From contig VXBA01004859.1 of the NCBI GenBank assembly GCA_013399895.1, forward strand, positions 255,101 to 319,100: DNA of 64,000 bases. The letters run 5' to 3'. Position 1 is the first letter of the stretch. Each line of letters begins with the position of its first letter. Both the position numbers and the translations under genes were made by a program. Shown here piece by piece: positions 47,855 to 60,100 of this stretch. Source of the stretch: Serilophus lunatus (Eukaryota > Chordata > Aves > Passeriformes > Eurylaimidae). The notes beneath the pieces were generated by a model, which made no database searches, was not told the origin of the DNA, and saw only the letters and a program-made list of their open reading frames with translations.

Positions 47855-48143
47855 GGTAGAGAGACTATTTCCAAGAGTGACAGGACAAGGGGAAAGGCTT
47901 CAGGCCGTCAAAGACTGGGTTTGGATTAGAGATTGGGATGGAGTTCTTCCCTGTGGGGGTGGGCAGGCCCTGGCACAGGTTGCTCAGAGAAGCTGTGGCT
48001 GCCCCATCCCTGGAAGTGTCCAAGGCCAGGTTGGAGCCACCTGGGACAGTGGGAGGTGTCCCTGCCCATGGCATGGGGTGGAACTGGATGGAGCTTTAAG
48101 GTCTCTTCCAACTCAAACTGTTTTGGGATTCTGTGATTCTGTG
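47855..48143 (+). mobile_element. CR1 LINE 3'-end fragment, about 290 bp
   Basis: Landmarks are GTGACAGGACAAGGGGAAAG, GGGCAGGCCCTGGCACAGG, AGAAGCTGTGGCTGCCCC, GTGTCCAAGGCCAGGTTGGA, GTGGGAGGTGTCCCTGCCC and a terminal GATTCTGTGATTCTGTG. It is closely similar to the copy at 26,785-27,187 and lacks the upstream part of that copy. Non-functional. Confidence 0.95.
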
Positions 48144-51090
48144 TTGAACTTCCCTTGTCATACCAGGCTCGTCTCCCATCACTGCTGTGGGTTGAGAGAG
48201 AATTTTTCTAGAAAAAATATTTACCTTTTTTTTTTTTTATGAGAAGAACAAGATCAACCTTGGCAAGTCTGTGGTTTTTTTACTCTCAAGATTTTCTCAC
48301 TGCTTGTGAAAACCTCCTGAGTTCCTCTGTCATAGCATAAGACAGGCTGAACTGCTGAGATGAATGATAGTTGTGTTCTGCTCAGTCTGGCTGCATTTAC
48401 CATGTAAAGCCAAAAAATGCGTTTTTCAGGTTTATTAAGTGGGAGTGTTAATAGAAGTTGTCTCCCATTAAAGGGTTGGGCACCTGATTGGTGTACAGGA
48501 GCCTTTGCAGGCAGGTGAGACATATGACAGAGCACTGAGAAAATACTGGGTGCCAGGAAAACAAAAAATGTGTCTGGTTTTCTGTGAAGTTGATGAGTTA
48601 AAGAGGCTGCAATGCAGGGAACACAACAGCAGAACCAGGGCTGGGGAAAGGAAAGTGGGAAATAACAGAAAACAAGAAGAAAGGTGTAGAAGGTGTTCTG
48701 TGAGGAGAAGAAGGTGGGAAGGGACTCTGAGCTGGGTTATGGCAGAGAAACTTGAGATTTGCATTAATACAGTGACCTGATGGATCTTGGTGGGACCCAT
48801 CTGTTATTGGTGAAGTCTCCTGTGTGTCACTTCTGTAACAGAGGGGCTTATTCAGCAGGAATTCCTGACCCAAAATCGATGGCTCAGACTTGAGATTGTA
48901 AATTAAACAGCTTTTGACTGGAGCTGAAGATTTTGTACTGCATAAGTGAAAATTCAGATAATGGCCATTCTGTGAATAATATAAAAGCCACATGTCAACA
49001 GACAAGCTGGGATGGGGAGAATGCAGGTGGGATATTCCCTGAACACTTGTAGTTGGACATTAACTTTGTAAATTAAAGTTAGTAATAGGGCTGGTTCAGC
49101 ACGGCAAAATAAAAGGATTGTGCTTTTAGTATGTGAGGTGGAGATAAAGCTGAAGGAAGCTGCTGACATATTTGCTGCAATGGATTTTGACAGAAAATTT
49201 GCAGGTTCACAGTCTTGGGAAGTGTTAAGTACTCAGATTGTCTCAGTTCCATGAATCTTCCCAGGAGCTCAGTATGTTGTAAGACAACTGTAAACAGCTT
49301 TTAGGAACCTTCAAGCCATCAGCTGGGGTATGTTTGGCACCATCCAATGGCTTTTTAAATATTAATTAGTGATGCCAAAAATGGAAAGACTTTAATCAGT
49401 ACTTAAATAAAATATTTCACCTGGTGTAGTTCTGATAGGACCCAGTGGGGAATATCCCACAGAATCAGGGTCTGTGTTGCTTATATGAGAATATACACTC
49501 CTTTTGTATGCTGAGCCTCTCACAGTTAACCTCAGTATTGGGTTTTCCCATTAAATTCCAGGAGTGACCACCACAGGATGCTGGAGGTGTGCAGAACTCT
49601 TTGGAAGCAGCAGAAAACAGCTGCTTTCTAACATGAGCTACACCTGGAACGTGACTCAGGAATCCACAGTAGCTGCCAATCCAGACCAAAGTGATCCCCA
49701 AACCCTTGGGATTAACCTGTGAAACTGTGATAAGCAGGGGGTGAACAGCTCCAGTGCTCTGTCTGCCAGGATATTCTCTCCTAAATCTCTTCTTCCAGGA
49801 GAAATTCACATTCTATCAAAATGAGGGTGGATTGTCTGGCTGATGCCACTGTCCTACTCTTGTTACTGGGTGAAGGAAAACTCTCTTTTCCCTTCCTAAA
49901 TGGATTTTTGGCCTATGAAATCAGCCTTCCTCTTGATCTCAGATGATGGGTAATGATGGATAATGATGGATATTTGAAGTGTGGCAGCTTCATATTTTCC
50001 TTTTGTCCTCTATGTAGTGTCTAGATATTTAAAACTTAAAAAATGTTTCCATAAAGCATAAACCTCCCCCCATTTCCCCCTCATATACAGACAAATAGGA
50101 AGCTTCATTTCTATGAAAAAGGTCCCTTGTTTTAGGAGTTCTTTGCCAGATTTTGAGCTTCCAAGGCAGACTGCCAAGCCCACCTTTTCTGGAGGCAGCT
50201 GGAGGGTCACTGAACTGGTTTATAAGGAGTTATCACATAGTGATTACTTAGATGGCTTGTGGTAATGCTATAATGGCGCTTCAATTAATATGATAACATC
50301 TTAATTGGTTGTGTAGAATATTGTCTTTTAATCTATGCAAAGTGCCAAGGGTACAGCAGAGGTGCTTGTGCCTCTGACTTGCTTAACCCCAGCTTTCAGA
50401 CCAGTGCAGGCACAAGAGCCTTGCAGGACACTCATTTTTCCCCAGTGACTGATGATGCTGAGGGTGAAAATTCTGTCCATAGCAGGGAGATGGAAAGGAT
50501 CTGTCTCCAAAAACAGAGCTCCTACTCAGGGAAATGAGAGGCTTGATCAGCAAAGGAGTCTGACAGGCATATCAAAGGCCAAAAGAGTGACCTGTGGGCC
50601 TGAAAAGACACATTTTATGAGTTTCAGCTAAAAAGTTGGGCTTTTTAGAGAGAAACTTTAACAAATCTGCTTTACTGAGCTTGGTTTGTGACTCCTGGAC
50701 ATTTTGAAGTTTAGGTGTGGAGCTCAGTATAAAAAATATAAGTCAAATGCTAGAAGGCTTGTTTTTTTCTTAATTACCTTTCACCAGCCCATTAGGAATG
50801 TCTTCAGCCCCCAGGAAGTCCCAGACCAGTTTCAAATCTGGGAACTGGGCACAGAGAAAGTTGTGTTCTATAAACTGGTAGGGACCTTCCTGACCCTATT
50901 GTGCACAGATTTCCCTGAGCTAACAGGAGGCACAAATCCTCATCTGTACCAAAGTGTGTTACTGTAGGAATATTACATTAAATAATCTTTAGTCACCTGG
51001 TTTAGGTTATAATTCTTTCCATTTAAGTTGGTATCATCTGAATGCAATGGGGCATGGGAATGTGTTGGCAGCAGGGCTGTCAAACTGATC
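48144..51090. other. Non-coding stretch, putative intron
   Basis: No gene or repeat family recognised. A poly(T) run lies at about 48,228-48,239 just after the CR1 copy, and a TAATGATGGA repeat of about three units at 49,943-49,972. Confidence 0.5.
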
Positions 51091-51094
51091 ATAT

Positions 51095-51392
51095 TCATGG
51101 AATCACAGAATCACTGAGGTTGGAAAAGCCTTCTGAGATCCCTGAGTCCAACCATTCCCCAGCACTGCCAAGGCCACCACTAATCCATGTTCCCTAATGC
51201 CACATCCACAGGGCTTTGAACCCCACCCTGGGATAGGGACTCCACCACTGTCCTGGGAAGCTGTGTCAGGGCTGGACAACACTTTTGGGGAAGAAATGTT
51301 TCCTAATGTGGAACCTAAACCTCCTTTGGCACAACTTGAGGCCATTCCCTCCTGTCCTATCACTTGTTGCTTGGGAGAGGAGACCCACAAGA
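51095..51392 (-). mobile_element. CR1 LINE 3'-end fragment, about 300 bp
   Basis: On the plus strand the element starts GGAATCACAGAATCACTGAG, continues GTTGGAAAAGCCTTCTGAGA, GCACTGCCAAGGCCACCACT, TGTTTCCTAATGTGGAACCT, ACTTGAGGCCATTCCCTCCT and TTGGGAGAGGAGACCCAC. This is the reverse complement of an avian CR1 3' region of a different subfamily from the copies at 26.8 and 47.9 kb. It is truncated at its 5' side. Confidence 0.92.
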
Positions 51393-51394
51393 GA

Positions 51395-54300
51395 ACGTGC
51401 TGGTTGTATCTGCTGGTGTTGCCACGTTGGATGCTCCCTGGTGTAGAAATGCAGAAGAGTTTTAGAAAAACAGCAAGCCAGAGATGATCAGCCACACCTA
51501 GAATATTTTAACAAAAATCTTAAGGTACATTCCTGTGAAATTTTGTGGAGTGGCCAGTTTTGGTAATTAAAGTCCACAATCAGTTCCCAAGAATCCCCTC
51601 ACTCCACACAAATGTTGAGGCCTTGGGACACACAGATCCACTGGTGGCAGGTCAAGCTGGTGCTGTTTTAAAGATCCCCAAGTAGCTGAGCCCAACCTTA
51701 GCACTGCTGGAGCTGTGTCCTGCAGTGACACACAAAGCCAAGGTGAGATGCTCCTGGTTTCCACTTCTATAAACTGATATAAACACCACTTGTGTCACTT
51801 GTGTGTGATTGCTGTGGTGCCTCCTGCTCCACATCTGTGCCTGGAGCTTTGCTGTGCTCCTACAGGTAAATGTTGTAAAGGAGGTGTGGCTGAAAACTTT
51901 GTGAAGGCTCTGGGAGATGGTGAGTTTGGGTGTCAGTTTTGACAGTTTTACACAGGGGAAGGGTTTGGAGGAAGCAAGAGGTGCCAGTGTTTCAGGTGAA
52001 CAACTGGGACATGGGTGATGTGGAGGAGAAGGGAACCCCCAGGGGTTAAAAAAGCAGTGTCTGCTTGATTTGGGCCCTGAGAACAGGAACAACCTTCCTG
52101 TGCTCAGAGGAGAGCTATCAGTTCAAAGACATGGTTTAATAATTCAGAGTTTCTTGACTTTGGAAGTGAAACAGTTCCTCAGTGAGAGCCAGAACCCAGC
52201 CTGTCATTAAGGAAAGGAGTCCCCTGGTTCCAGTGCAGGCTGGAGGGGACTTGGTCCATCCAGCAGGTTTCTGTCACAGGAGGGTGACTTGTCCTTCTGA
52301 GTAATTCTCCTGCTCAAGCAGCTGATGCTGAGCCCACAGAGGTGTTTGGCTGCTCTTCAGTGTTCAGGGTGTTCATGGCCTGTGAATCAAGAGCCCAGTG
52401 CAGAGCTGAGAGAGCAGGGAGCATTTCCTGCATGGCTGGGAGCACATGTTCCCTCAGCTGGAGAAACAGTCTGGCTTTGGTCTGTTTTTCCACCTCTGCC
52501 TTTTCATTAGGAACGAGGACTGCTGCATCTTTAATGCACTGCTTTACAACCTTTTATGCAGAAAGATTAACAAAAAGGAACCACACTTAATTTAAGATGA
52601 CAACTTAGGTTTGCCTCTGGATTCTTTTTTGGCAGACGTTCTCTTAGTAAATTACATTTGACAACCTGAAATAAATTCAAACCACAATTTATGCCTGCAT
52701 TTGCTCACAGAGCTGTGGTTCATCAGACTGTGTGGTTAAAAAGCTATGAAAAGTAACAACTAATTTAAAAATTTATTTTTAGACAACCTACACGGGCTAG
52801 TGGTGGTAAAACTTTGTTTAAGTAAAATCAGGTCTCTGAACATGTGGAGGGAATTTTGCAGTTGATAATAGAGTTAGTTATAGATGTTTGTGCAAGCAAA
52901 AAGGAAAACAACATTACAAAACAAGAAGAAATGAGTCATAATGATACACTTTCAGTTGCAGTTTAACACAAAAAAAGGTTTTAAAAACACAACCAAGGAC
53001 ACAGCATCTTTGCAAATGTTCCCAAAGGAGAAGTCAATGTTAGCTGAGATTGCCAGAATTTACTTTAGCTATTACTATGGATGAATAATTATGCTCAATT
53101 CAGCCAGTGATATGGGTTCACAGCAGGTTAATTGGTAATAATGGGTTTCATTCCAAACAGTGAGGAATGATTTTTCAACAGAAAAAGGGCTCTCCCTGGG
53201 AGCTGAAGATGTCCTTGCTTTCTGTGCTTCCGAGGCACCGACAGCACGTGCAGGACACCAGGGCTCCTGGTTTGGGGGCACTGGGCTGCCCTTGGCTGCT
53301 CCTGGCTGTTGGCAAGGAACAGAAACAGAAGCTGGGCAACCTTGTCCTGCTTTCTCAAATTACTTCCCTTCCCCCTGACTAAAATTTGGGGCTGGGCAAA
53401 GGAGAGCAGAATGATTTTGTTGGAATCTCCGATGCAGACAGACCTTTGGTATAAACACTGAGTTAGTCATTTGAAGTGGATATTAATTAATTGGACAAAG
53501 AAGAGTTTTCTGTGCTTGTGCTACTGCATAGCACAGGAGTCCTCCATCCCTCCCTCACTGCACCACATAAATAGTAATGAAGGAGGAATAAATCTATTGA
53601 TTTGAGATCTGGCTGAGAACAGGAGCTGAGCCCCACAGTTCAGAATCTTCTCTCCCTTCAGCATCTTCCTCTGAGGATGGCTAGGGTTGTCATGGCACAC
53701 ATTCCCAGGAATGAGCAGTGTTACTGTGTGAGACAAGAGGAGATGTGAGCACAGATCATCCTGGATAAGCCTCCTCACCCAGGTTACACCCAAAATCATC
53801 TCTCTTTAAGTGTTTTATCAGATTCTTCCATCCTTCACCCTCTGTGGATGATTCCCTGTCTCAATATTCAAGTCCTTGTTTTCCCATTGCTGCCTAAATT
53901 GTAGTTTCTGCATTTGAGGATCCCAGTGACTCTATCAGGAGCTCTCCAGACAGCAGGGAGTAAATCTCTAGTTAAAAAAAGAAAAAGAAAACTCTCAAAA
54001 TGTATTCCTTTCATTACTTCAGTTCAAAAAGAGAGGGAAAAAACCCAAACCTCTGTATACATGTTCAGAAGCTGTTAAGTCTAGTCCTGTTGGATTGGTA
54101 TGCAAGTCATTCCATACAAAGAGAAGTTGGAAATACATTAGTAGGACACTTCCAAGGTTGAAATATTTGAGCTGTTATTTTCTCCTCTGCCCTCACTGAT
54201 TTTTTTGTGAAGTTCCCCAGAGAGGAAAATGCTTTAATAAGTGTTTGGCTTCTTCCACACTTTGATGAGTCAGATGCACCAGCCCATGCCTTGGGATCTG

Positions 54301-54565
54301 TTGGAGCTGTAGCACATGGAGAGTACATGGACATGAGCACTGAATTGTGCCTGGGAATGTTTCCCTCTCAGCCCCCTGGAATTGGGATCACCGGACTGTG
54401 GGAGAGGCCTTGACTGAGTATACAGCTGTACCACTCCCAGTCAGCTGTTCCTCAGGCTTTCTTCCAAAATATTCAATATACTCAGCATTTCCTATGAGCA
54501 GTCTCTGCAGCAGGTGTGGGAACTGACAAAAATCAGTGTTCAGACATTATAAGAGGAGGGGCAGA
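51395..54565. other. Non-coding stretch, putative intron
   Basis: Unique sequence. Some open frames reach 146 codons (51,652-52,092, minus) with no recognisable domain. Nothing else to report. Confidence 0.5.
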
Positions 54566-54567
54566 CC

Positions 54568-54662
54568 CTGATCTCTGCTCTGTTGTAACCAGTGACAGGA
54601 CCCCAGGGATTGGCCTGACGTTGTGTCAGGGGAGGGTTAGGTTGGATATTAGGAAAAGTTCT
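54568..54662 (+). mobile_element. CR1 LINE internal fragment, about 90 bp
   Basis: TGATCTCTGCTCTGTTGTAA is followed by CCAGTGACAGGACCCCAGGG, a GGCCTGACGTTGTGTCAGGG segment and TTGGATATTAGGAAAAGTTC. This matches the part of CR1 upstream of the terminal 250 bp. It stops abruptly at a T-rich run (54,661-54,689), so the 3' end is missing, which is unusual for CR1 and implies a later deletion or break. Confidence 0.8.
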
Positions 54663-54689
54663 TTTTTTTTTTTCCCCCCAATTTTTTTT

Positions 54690-55304
54690 TGCTTTATTCC
54701 TGTGTGGTCCTTCTCCTTCCTTGCTGCTTGTGATCTTCAAGCAGGTTTTTCTTTTTTCTTTTGAGGTTTTTCTTAGCTGTCCTGAGGGAGGCTAGACTGT
54801 CCTAAAAGTCAATCACCCCCATCTTGTGTGAAACACTGACCAGCACTGGCCTCTTCCAGTGCCCAGAGCTACTGATTGCTTTGCCTACATTAATTACACC
54901 ACCTGGAATCTCACCTTGGCCTTTTAAAACCTTATGTGGTGTTTTTTTCTAAAAGATTGTCTCAGATACAAATTGCAGGTAATTATCTACATCCATCATT
55001 CTTCTCTGTGTTTCATTAAACATGGAATTGTTCTGTGCTGGTGTCTTGACTTCTCTGTTTCATTTCCCTTTCTGCTCCTCAGTGTCATTAAGGAAGTTTT
55101 GCTTCCAAGGTCTGCAAAGGGCAGGTGGGATGAAGTCTCAGGAATTAGAACACCAGGTATTAGAGCACCTCCAGAATAAGCAAACATACGACATTTGTCT
55201 TGGGTGAAATAACCTTTGGCTTCAGGCTTTCTGACTCCTGGGAGCTGTATTTCACCCTGAGGAAATATTTTATTGCTTTTGTTCCCTGAGTCTGCCACTG
55301 GAGT

Positions 55305-55346
<42 letters not shown>

Positions 55347-56035
55347 AATAATGTGTTCTCCATGCAAAATCCGAGGTGACCTATCCATCACTCACTGAGA
55401 TTCTAGAAGCTGGAGCAGGAAGGAGCTCTCCTCCAGTCAGGGAGCTTATTGCAGCCTGAAGTTGGGGAAGGTGACACATAAAACCATGAGATTGTTCTGT
55501 GAGTAGAGCAGTAGAGCTTTTCCAAGTGCATTCCTTGCAATGCAAATCACTTGGATTCAGATCCTGAGCATAAACAGAATTGGTGTCATTCCACTGAAGC
55601 CTTGAAGCAACCCAAGGAATCTGCTCCCATCCTTAGGCAAGTGAGAAGGATGCCATGTGATGCTCTGAATTAGGAGCAGATCTGACACTTTCAAATGTCC
55701 ATTTAAAGTCACAGAGTTCTTTTCATCTGAGTGAATTTTGAACAACACAATTTTTATTAAAAAAAAAATTATTTTTCAAAGAAAGTTTTGCAATGTTGCT
55801 GCTCTGGCAGCTGGATGAGTTCTGCAGATGTGACAGGAATGCTTTGAAATGTAGCAAAACTCTTTTCAGAGTATGTTAAAGAGCTAGAAATTGTTTACCT
55901 TAGAATAAAAATGGATAAAAAATTCATATAGGAAATGATGTGTCTGGAGTGTGAGGATCAGAAAATCAGATTATTTTGTCTCATAACTCCAATGACATTT
56001 AAGTTATAGAAGGATGAAAAGGAAAGATGTGAAAC
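54690..56035. other. Non-coding stretch, putative intron
   Basis: Unique sequence containing the TA dinucleotide array at 55308-55340. No gene recognised. Confidence 0.5.
55308..55340. repeat. (AT)n microsatellite
   Basis: About 16 uninterrupted AT units. It accounts for the Ile-Tyr runs in the minus-strand open frames here. Confidence 0.95.
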
Positions 56036-56218
56036 AGCACTTGACAAAGGTGCAAGGTCCTACACCTGGGTCAGGGAATGGAAACCTCAAGGACAGGTTG
56101 GAGGGGGCTTGGAGCAGCCTGGTCTGGTGGAAAGTGTCCCTGCCTAGGGCAGGGAGTGGAATGAGGTGACATTTCAATGTCCCTCCCAACCCAAACCTTT
56201 CTGTTATTCTGTGATTAT
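56036..56218 (+). mobile_element. Rearranged CR1 LINE fragment
   Basis: It begins with GTGCAAGGTCCTACACCTGG, normally found in a more upstream part of CR1, and jumps to GGACAGGTTGGAGGGGGCTT, TGGTGGAAAGTGTCCCTGCC and a terminal CCCTCCCAACCCAAACCTTT followed by an ATTCTGTGATT tail. The intervening sequence is missing, so it looks like an internally deleted copy. Confidence 0.8.
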
Positions 56219-56219
56219 C

Positions 56220-57045
56220 TCAAGAGGTCAAACATTGGGCATAATTCAAATGAAAAATCAGATATTCATGTAAAGGATAAAAATTCTCTACTCTTTGCTA
56301 GTCCAAGATATCTTGTGGGCTTCCAGCATATAAATAGTAAGGGATCTGAGCTACTGGGACTGCTGTTTTGACTAAATATGGCATTTTAAATCTCCTTTTA
56401 TTTCTAGAATATTTTCAGTTTTACAGGTGCTCTGGACCAGCAGTGATAGTGACAATATGGTGATTTTATCAGCTTAGGAAAAGCTCTAATTCTCCTACAT
56501 TTCTCTATCAGGGTATGGGTTCTTTCAACCATAAGAACCATAAGAAGAATCTTAATTATTTGTATATTGATTTTATATATCTCTCTCTCTCTCTAAATTA
56601 TTTCTGACCCACACTCTGGGAGATTTATGGGTGTAAAATCCACTTGTTGATTTTTATTATGCTCTACATAGTGGGAATGGCTTTGATTGATATCCAACCA
56701 TGATATTAATAATATTGTTTGTATATTTTAATGAGTGTAACTCAGCTAAATGAGTATATAGATCTGCAATGCCAACATATTAATTTTATAGTAGTACAAA
56801 CATGTATTTTTTGTTAATGCAACTTTTATGTTCCTCTTTAATTTCTTGAGCTGCTCCTTGTATTTTTGTGCAGGGGCAGAGGAAGCAGCTATGGAGTCAT
56901 CCATCACAATTTGTACAAACTTCCCAGCACTGTGTGGGTTGTCTCCTGCTGCCAGAGGGGATATAATTCACTTGCTGCTTCTGCTGCTGAGGAAAGAGAG
57001 CAGCAGGAACTGGGCTTTAGTTCTTGTGCTTTTGCCTCCTGATGG
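56220..57045. other. Non-coding stretch, putative intron
   Basis: Very AT-rich, with a short (CT)n run at 56581-56594 directly after an AT-rich stretch. No gene recognised. Confidence 0.5.
56581..56594. repeat. (CT)7 microsatellite
   Basis: Seven CT units next to TTTTATATAT. Confidence 0.85.
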
Positions 57046-57190
57046 TCACAGAATCAGGGGATGGTTTGGGTTGAGAGGGACCTTCAGGACCATCTTGTTC
57101 CAATCCCAACTGCTCCAAGCTCCATCCAGCTTGCCCTTGATCCTCATATCCATTTCCTGCAGGAATTCTCACAGCCTTATCTCACAAGGG
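57046..57190 (-). mobile_element. CR1 LINE 3'-end fragment, about 145 bp
   Basis: The plus strand reads GGTCACAGAATCAGGGGATG, then GTTTGGGTTGAGAGGGACCT, TCAGGACCATCTTGTTCC and GCTCCAAGCTCCATCCAGCT. This is the reverse complement of the CR1 terminus. The segment usually carrying the GGGCAGGGACACCTTCC block is missing, so it is a deleted copy. The right boundary is uncertain. Confidence 0.85.
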
Positions 57191-60100
57191 AAGTACAAAC
57201 TATTTCTCCATTCCATGGAAACCTCTCTTAACAAACCAGGGCAGAACAGAAGAGATTCGCTTGTAGTCTGTACCTTTTCCTGATGGTGATCCTGGAAACA
57301 CTCCCATGCCAGTGGGGTTCTATGTCATCTTCCCAGTAAAGAAATGGCCCAGTTGAACCTTTCCACTGATGTCAGGCAGAAGGGGCTGTTTAGATCATGC
57401 TCACACTTATATACAGTCTGTATAAATAACATTCCTATAACTCTGTGTGAACAGTGGAAGGCCCAGGTCAATAAACTGAATTTCAACGTCTGCCCCTGGT
57501 ACCAGGTCGAAGTTGTTGAAGTAGAACCATAAGGAGAGTGAAAAATAAAGCAGAACATGGAGCTATTTCACTGGTACAAGTGTTGTTGATGGACATGGAG
57601 GTGTATCCTGTACAGCTCTGGCAAAAATCAATACCTGAGTTCCTTCAGAGGTGTTTGAAAAATGGTACAGTGGCTTCCAGAGTGGCTGGAGCTGTGTGAG
57701 CCCACCTGTGCTGCTGATTGAAAGCTGTGGGCTCATTTTTTAAAAAAAAAAAAAAGTTCATGGACAGAAAGCAATCAGTGAATTAGATTGTGAAAAAGTG
57801 AAAGGTTTGCAGTTCATTTGCTGCAAAACTGTCCTTGGCCCTGATTTACCAACCATCCTAAATTCTTGTGAGGTCACTGGACCAGCCAGTGATATGGAGC
57901 AGGCACTTGAGCCAGCAATAAGAGCAGGTAATTTGTGATGTGATGCTGTTAATCACAAAATAGTTTGGGCTTTTCAGAGACACCAAGTCCCTGTTGGTGC
58001 CAGTTGGGCAGTGAAACAACTGGAATATTGCTGCTGGTCTCTCAGCCTTCAGATGGGGTTCCGAGGAGTTCAGTTCTATGAGAGTAAATGCTCAGGAGCT
58101 TCTAAACCCCTAGATTTTAGATATAGTGCAAGATAATAAATTATAGCGTACTTTGAAATATCTGATCCAATAATTAGTCATTACTTGCATTTGTCTTCTT
58201 GGTATTAGTGAAGCAAATGCTTGGGAAAAATCCCACTGTCTTCTTACAAAACTAGTAGGAGCTGAATAGCTTTTGCAAAAAAAAATAAATTAAATGGGTG
58301 GTTTTAAGAACAAATGATCTGTAAAAATTAAATTTAAATTATATTCTACTGCATTTTTCACACTTAAGATATGAAAAACATATCTAGTATATTTTCAGCA
58401 TCTGGCATTAAACCTTACAGGCACTTTTGTCTGTGTAACTTTAAGCCAAACCCAGCATTAGGCCCAATCCTGTATTTGAAAAAATCAGTTTTAGCTGAAG
58501 CAGTAATTACTTTGTTAAATATGGTGCCCAGTGCTCTTGCACAAGAATCTTCCTTTTATCCAGAAGGTCTCACAACTTGATAGCTCTTCCCATTAAAAAA
58601 GTAAACAAAACTTTAACCTTCCTTCAGAGATTCATCAGAAAGGTCAGTGCTCTGTTCCCTCCAATTTCCCAGGCTCAGCTGGGAGCTGATTAAAGCTGCC
58701 AGCTACAACTTGTCAGTTTTGCCAGAGACAACTCTATCAACTCTTTGTTATTCACTTTGCTGTGTGTTATAAATGTATTTATCTTCTGCTGTCAGGCAGG
58801 GACTGGGCAGGTGCTAGAGGAGCAGTTAAGCTCCACCATTAATCTCTAACAATGTCATTACTTAGTAACTCAAACCAAAATCATGGGCAGAATATTCAGG
58901 AACTTTCTCTAGTTCTTCTTACAGGTGACTGGAGAGGTTGGAGGAAAAGTGTTTCCAGGAAGTGTGTGTCTGTGAATCAGAATATGTGACTGTGGCTGGT
59001 ATTTTGTTTTTTGGAGCAATTTTTGGAGCTGTTTTTGATATCAAGTGTGTTTGATAAGAAAATACAACAACCTTAGGTATTCTTAAGAATATGCATTTTG
59101 TATTTTAGGAGAAGATCATTGTAAGTTCAGATCAGCTTTGGAGAGAAGCAGAGAAGTGTCAATCCCAGGCTGTAGAAATGTAGAAATGTATCACCAATTG
59201 TGCAGGTTGAGGATAGGGGTGTTTCTAGCCCAGAAGATGAGAAAAACACACAAAGATGTCTGAGGTTTATGTACTGTGCCATCAAATGTGTGTCTCTCCA
59301 GCCCCTGTGTAGGAGTGTTACTGTCCGGGCTGAGTCCACAGGGAGAGAAAGGTGCAGAAGTGGGTGGGGATGTTCTAGTCCAGGTTCCGTGACAATAAAC
59401 CCAAGCTCAGAGCTCTCCCAGGCTGGGTCTGTGAGGCCTGGGAGCAGCAGAGGGGTCACAGTGGGAGAAGTGCAGATTGTGCCTCACGAGGAGCTGAAAT
59501 CAGGGCAGGGGGAGCCTTCAGCTGAGTCTGTGTTCCTGAGCTTTCCTCTCTCCCTCTGGGACCCAAATATTACCTGCAACCTGCCCTCTTACTGCCTTTT
59601 TGTTGCTGCTGAAGCCTGGTAGGTTCTCCTGAAGGCAGAGATCAAGTTTTGCCACTTCAAGTTTAGCCATAATGCTGCCAATCCTGGCTCTTCCCCAGTC
59701 AAGCAGAACCTGTATGTAAGACCAGGCTGTGTAAAGTTAATTTAGTGTAACCAGGACTGTTGAGCTGTTGAAGGTCTTCAGTGAAGCACAGACTATCCCA
59801 CATGGGAATGAGGTTCTGGAAATATGGTTGGTTTTTCTTTGAGTTTGATCTGAGTCTTGTGACTCACAGTTACACAGAGATGTAAATAAAGCAAAAAAAT
59901 GCCGGATCATATGTCCTGCAAGATGCCCCAGCAACTCCAGAACCAATTCTGCTCTCGATTCAGGTCAGGGGTTTGAGTTTCTGCCTCTCTAAATGAGTTT
60001 AGGAGCTACAGTACAATATATAAACTATTATAAACAGGTATGTGGCAAAGAATTCTTATTGCTTCTCCCTGGAAGGTCTGAATTAATTTCAAAGTAAAAT

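Noticed and set aside
47853..48242. 129-codon plus-strand frame with Gly/Trp-rich product
   Set aside because: It is a shadow of the CR1 3' end at 47,855-48,143.
51103..51495. 130-codon minus-strand frame
   Set aside because: It overlaps a CR1 3' fragment; the residues reflect the CR1 tail rather than reverse transcriptase.
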